Assembly: GCF_014697195.1 (NCBI RefSeq)
Contig: NZ_JACJRJ010000002.1
Location: 62,001-126,000, forward strand
Direction: 5' to 3'
DNA from: Cylindrospermum sp. FACHB-282
GTDB taxonomy: Bacteria; Cyanobacteriota; Cyanobacteriia; Cyanobacteriales; Nostocaceae
Length of the DNA stretch: 64,000 nt
Positions 62,699 to 64,000 of the stretch are shown piece after piece (position 1 is the first letter of the stretch; each line of letters starts with the position of its first letter). The position numbers were made by a program, and so were the translations under genes. Below the pieces are notes generated by a model, which did not search any database, had not been told where the DNA came from, and worked only from the letters and a program-made list of their open reading frames with translations.

Positions 62699-63019
62699 AT
62701 GTCCAAAACTTACACCGTAGAAATTAACCACCAAGGCACAATTCATACTTTGCAAGTGCCCGAAAACGAAACTATTTTATCAGTTGCTCAATCTTCTGGT
62801 TTGGACTTACCTACTTCTTGCGGTGCTGGTGTTTGCACAACTTGCGCCGGTCAACTTAGCGAGGGAACTGTAGATCAAACTGATGGCATGGGTGTTAGTC
62901 CAGATTTACAAAAACAAGGCTATGTATTGCTTTGTATCGCCAAACCCCTTTCTGATTTGAAACTAGAGACAGAAAAGGAAGATATCCTTTATGATTTGCA
63001 ATTTGGTAAAGGCAAATAA
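62699..63019 (+). CDS. 2Fe-2S plant-type ferredoxin
   Basis: 106 residues from ATG 62699; the frame opens two codons earlier at a TTG. Cluster ligands are in CGAGVCTTC plus a distal Cys (YVLLCIAKP). Soluble electron carrier of the photosynthetic or metabolic type. It is divergent from acnB with 272 bp between; no strong promoter was identified. Which ferredoxin paralogue it is cannot be told. Confidence 0.93.
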   Translation: MSKTYTVEINHQGTIHTLQVPENETILSVAQSSGLDLPTSCGAGVCTTCAGQLSEGTVDQTDGMGVSPDLQKQGYVLLCIAKPLSDLKLETEKEDILYDLQFGKGK

Positions 63020-63314
63020 CCTGAGATCAGGATTAGAGGATTAGAGGATTAACAGGATTAATTTGAGAATGATTAATCTTAATCATCATCCTTATTTGTT
63101 TGAGAATGATTAAGATTAATCCTTATCATCCTTTAATCCTGATTTGTGATTGGTAATGGGCAAAAAAGATTAGATTAAATACTCATTACCAAGCCTCATA
63201 AATTACATATTTCTCTGCGTCCTCTGCCTCCTCTGCGGTTCGTTTAACGAAATATTCCCAAACCTAAGCAGATAGCTGTATTCTAGAAATTACAAAACAA
63301 CAGAATTTACCCCT
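63020..63314. other. intergenic with direct and inverted 'ATTAATCTTAATCAT' repeats
   Basis: Contains GATTAGAG direct repeats, an inverted pair of GATTAATCTTAATCA-like sequences around 63070-63120 and, at 63213-63243, the CTCTGCGTCCTCTGC-type dispersed repeat. No gene. Confidence 0.5.
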
Positions 63315-63497
63315 ATGACCACCCATTTCATTACCGCAGAAATCGACCTTCAAGAAACCCCCACAGAGTTACAAACAGCAATTGAGGCAGAGTTGAAAAA
63401 ACAGGGTGAACCTCTACGTTGGGCAATTACCTCTATAGATGAAGAACAGCAAAAGGCTACTGTGGAAGCTGTTGTGACTACAGCCAGTGCTGATTAA
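63315..63497 (+). CDS. small conserved protein
   Basis: 60 residues; acidic, fits a beta-alpha-beta-like fold (HFITAEIDLQETP, then LRWAITSIDEEQQKATVEAVV). Starts at ATG after an ACCCCT stretch without clear ribosome binding site. It is 48 bp before the DUF3326 gene on the same strand. Function unknown. Confidence 0.65.
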   Translation: MTTHFITAEIDLQETPTELQTAIEAELKKQGEPLRWAITSIDEEQQKATVEAVVTTASAD

Positions 63498-63545
63498 TGA
63501 ATGTTGAGTGCTGGGTAATTATCAGTACTCACAACTAACAACTTG

Positions 63546-64000
63546 ATGATGCAACGTCCTTACACTGCTATTTTAATTGTTCCTACTGGCATTGGAGCAG
63601 CGATTGGGGGTTATGCTGGAGATGCATTACCAGTTGCTAAAGTTCTAGCACAAGTTTGCGATCGCCTCATCACTCACCCCAATGTCCTCAACGGTGCTAG
63701 TCTGTACTGGAACCTCCCCAACACTTTCTACGTTGAAGGTTATGGACTTGACAAATTTGCCGCTGGATGCTGGGGTTTGCGTCCCGTTCACAGCAACCGA
63801 GTAGGTTTGCTTTTAGACCAAGGCATTGAGCCAGAGTTAAGGCTGCGGCACCTGCAAGCCGCAGATGCAGCTAGAGCCACCTTAGGATTAACTGTTACAG
63901 ATCATGTCATCACTGACGCACCATTAAACGTTGAATTGCGTATTTCCCCATCAGGAGCCAGTTGGGGGACAATTGGCAACCCAGACAGCTTATTACGGGC
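63546..64000 (+). CDS. DUF3326 family protein (cut by the window end)
   Basis: Partial: about 151 codons, open to the right edge. Starts at ATG 63546 or 63549. Begins RPYTAILIVPTGIGAAIGGYAGDALPVAK, the N-terminus of the cyanobacterial DUF3326 family, and continues without break. Function of the family is unknown. Likely co-transcribed with the 60-residue gene. Confidence 0.85.
   Translation, partial: MMQRPYTAILIVPTGIGAAIGGYAGDALPVAKVLAQVCDRLITHPNVLNGASLYWNLPNTFYVEGYGLDKFAAGCWGLRPVHSNRVGLLLDQGIEPELRLRHLQAADAARATLGLTVTDHVITDAPLNVELRISPSGASWGTIGNPDSLLR

Overview
The window is chromosomal DNA of a filamentous, probably heterocyst-forming cyanobacterium of the Nostocales. Support: many HIP1 octamers (GCGATCGC); cyanobacterial families (DUF3386, DUF3326, split HNH/RHH pair, GH57, PEP-CTERM, tocopherol genes, fused CobA-HemD); moderate G+C; Nostoc-style short dispersed palindromic repeats; and a long degenerate tRNA array of the kind described in Anabaena PCC 7120. 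No plasmid, phage or CRISPR signature was seen.

Layout. 1-6.2 kb: CPA1 antiporter, a canonical tRNA-Glu, a SRPBCC protein and a GAF histidine kinase whose phospho-acceptor His is replaced by Asp, then a gap with a 161-bp MITE. 6.2-8.8 kb: RHH protein divergent from an HNH-nuclease operon with an attenuator-like leader, and a polysaccharide deacetylase lipoprotein. 8.8-11.4 kb: a tRNA array with a TTGACA-17-TAGTAT promoter and an rRNA-type BoxA antitermination site. It holds 17 recognisable tRNA genes, three with extra DNA at the same place in the T-loop, three Leu-anticodon tRNAs without the long variable arm, and a coiled-coil ORF cassette that appears to split a further tRNA. 11.6-19.5 kb: aromatic amino acid permease, KptA/Tpt1 RNA 2'-phosphotransferase, small membrane protein, two Ser/Thr kinases (one with WD40 repeats carrying in-frame copies of a 24-bp repeat) and a PEP-CTERM protein.

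19.7-33 kb: housekeeping and metabolism (GH57, Nfu, DUF3386, hybrid GAF kinase, LepA, GT4, cyanophycinase-like peptidase, cysteine desulfurase, 1-Cys peroxiredoxin). 32.7-34 kb: a photolyase split into two overlapping genes in reversed domain order. 34-46.8 kb: second MITE copy, a membrane protein, TldD, then a minus-strand run CoaE / CobA-HemD / TPR / homogentisate phytyltransferase / tocopherol methyltransferase, and a KtrB-KtrA K+ uptake pair.

47-64 kb: an unknown gene with a near-perfect CIRCE (HrcA) operator, an ATP-grasp ligase, a small protein with a long structured leader, a PhyH-type oxygenase, a lipoprotein, an amidase-glucosaminidase with a substituted amidase Glu, DnaG, a pentapeptide protein, YraN, QueA, AcnB, a 2Fe-2S ferredoxin and the start of a DUF3326 gene cut by the window end.

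The strongest candidate for something not fully described is the tRNA array with its rRNA-like leader, recurrent T-loop insertions, class-I 'Leu' tRNAs and a KptA gene 1.6 kb downstream. The links between these parts are inference.
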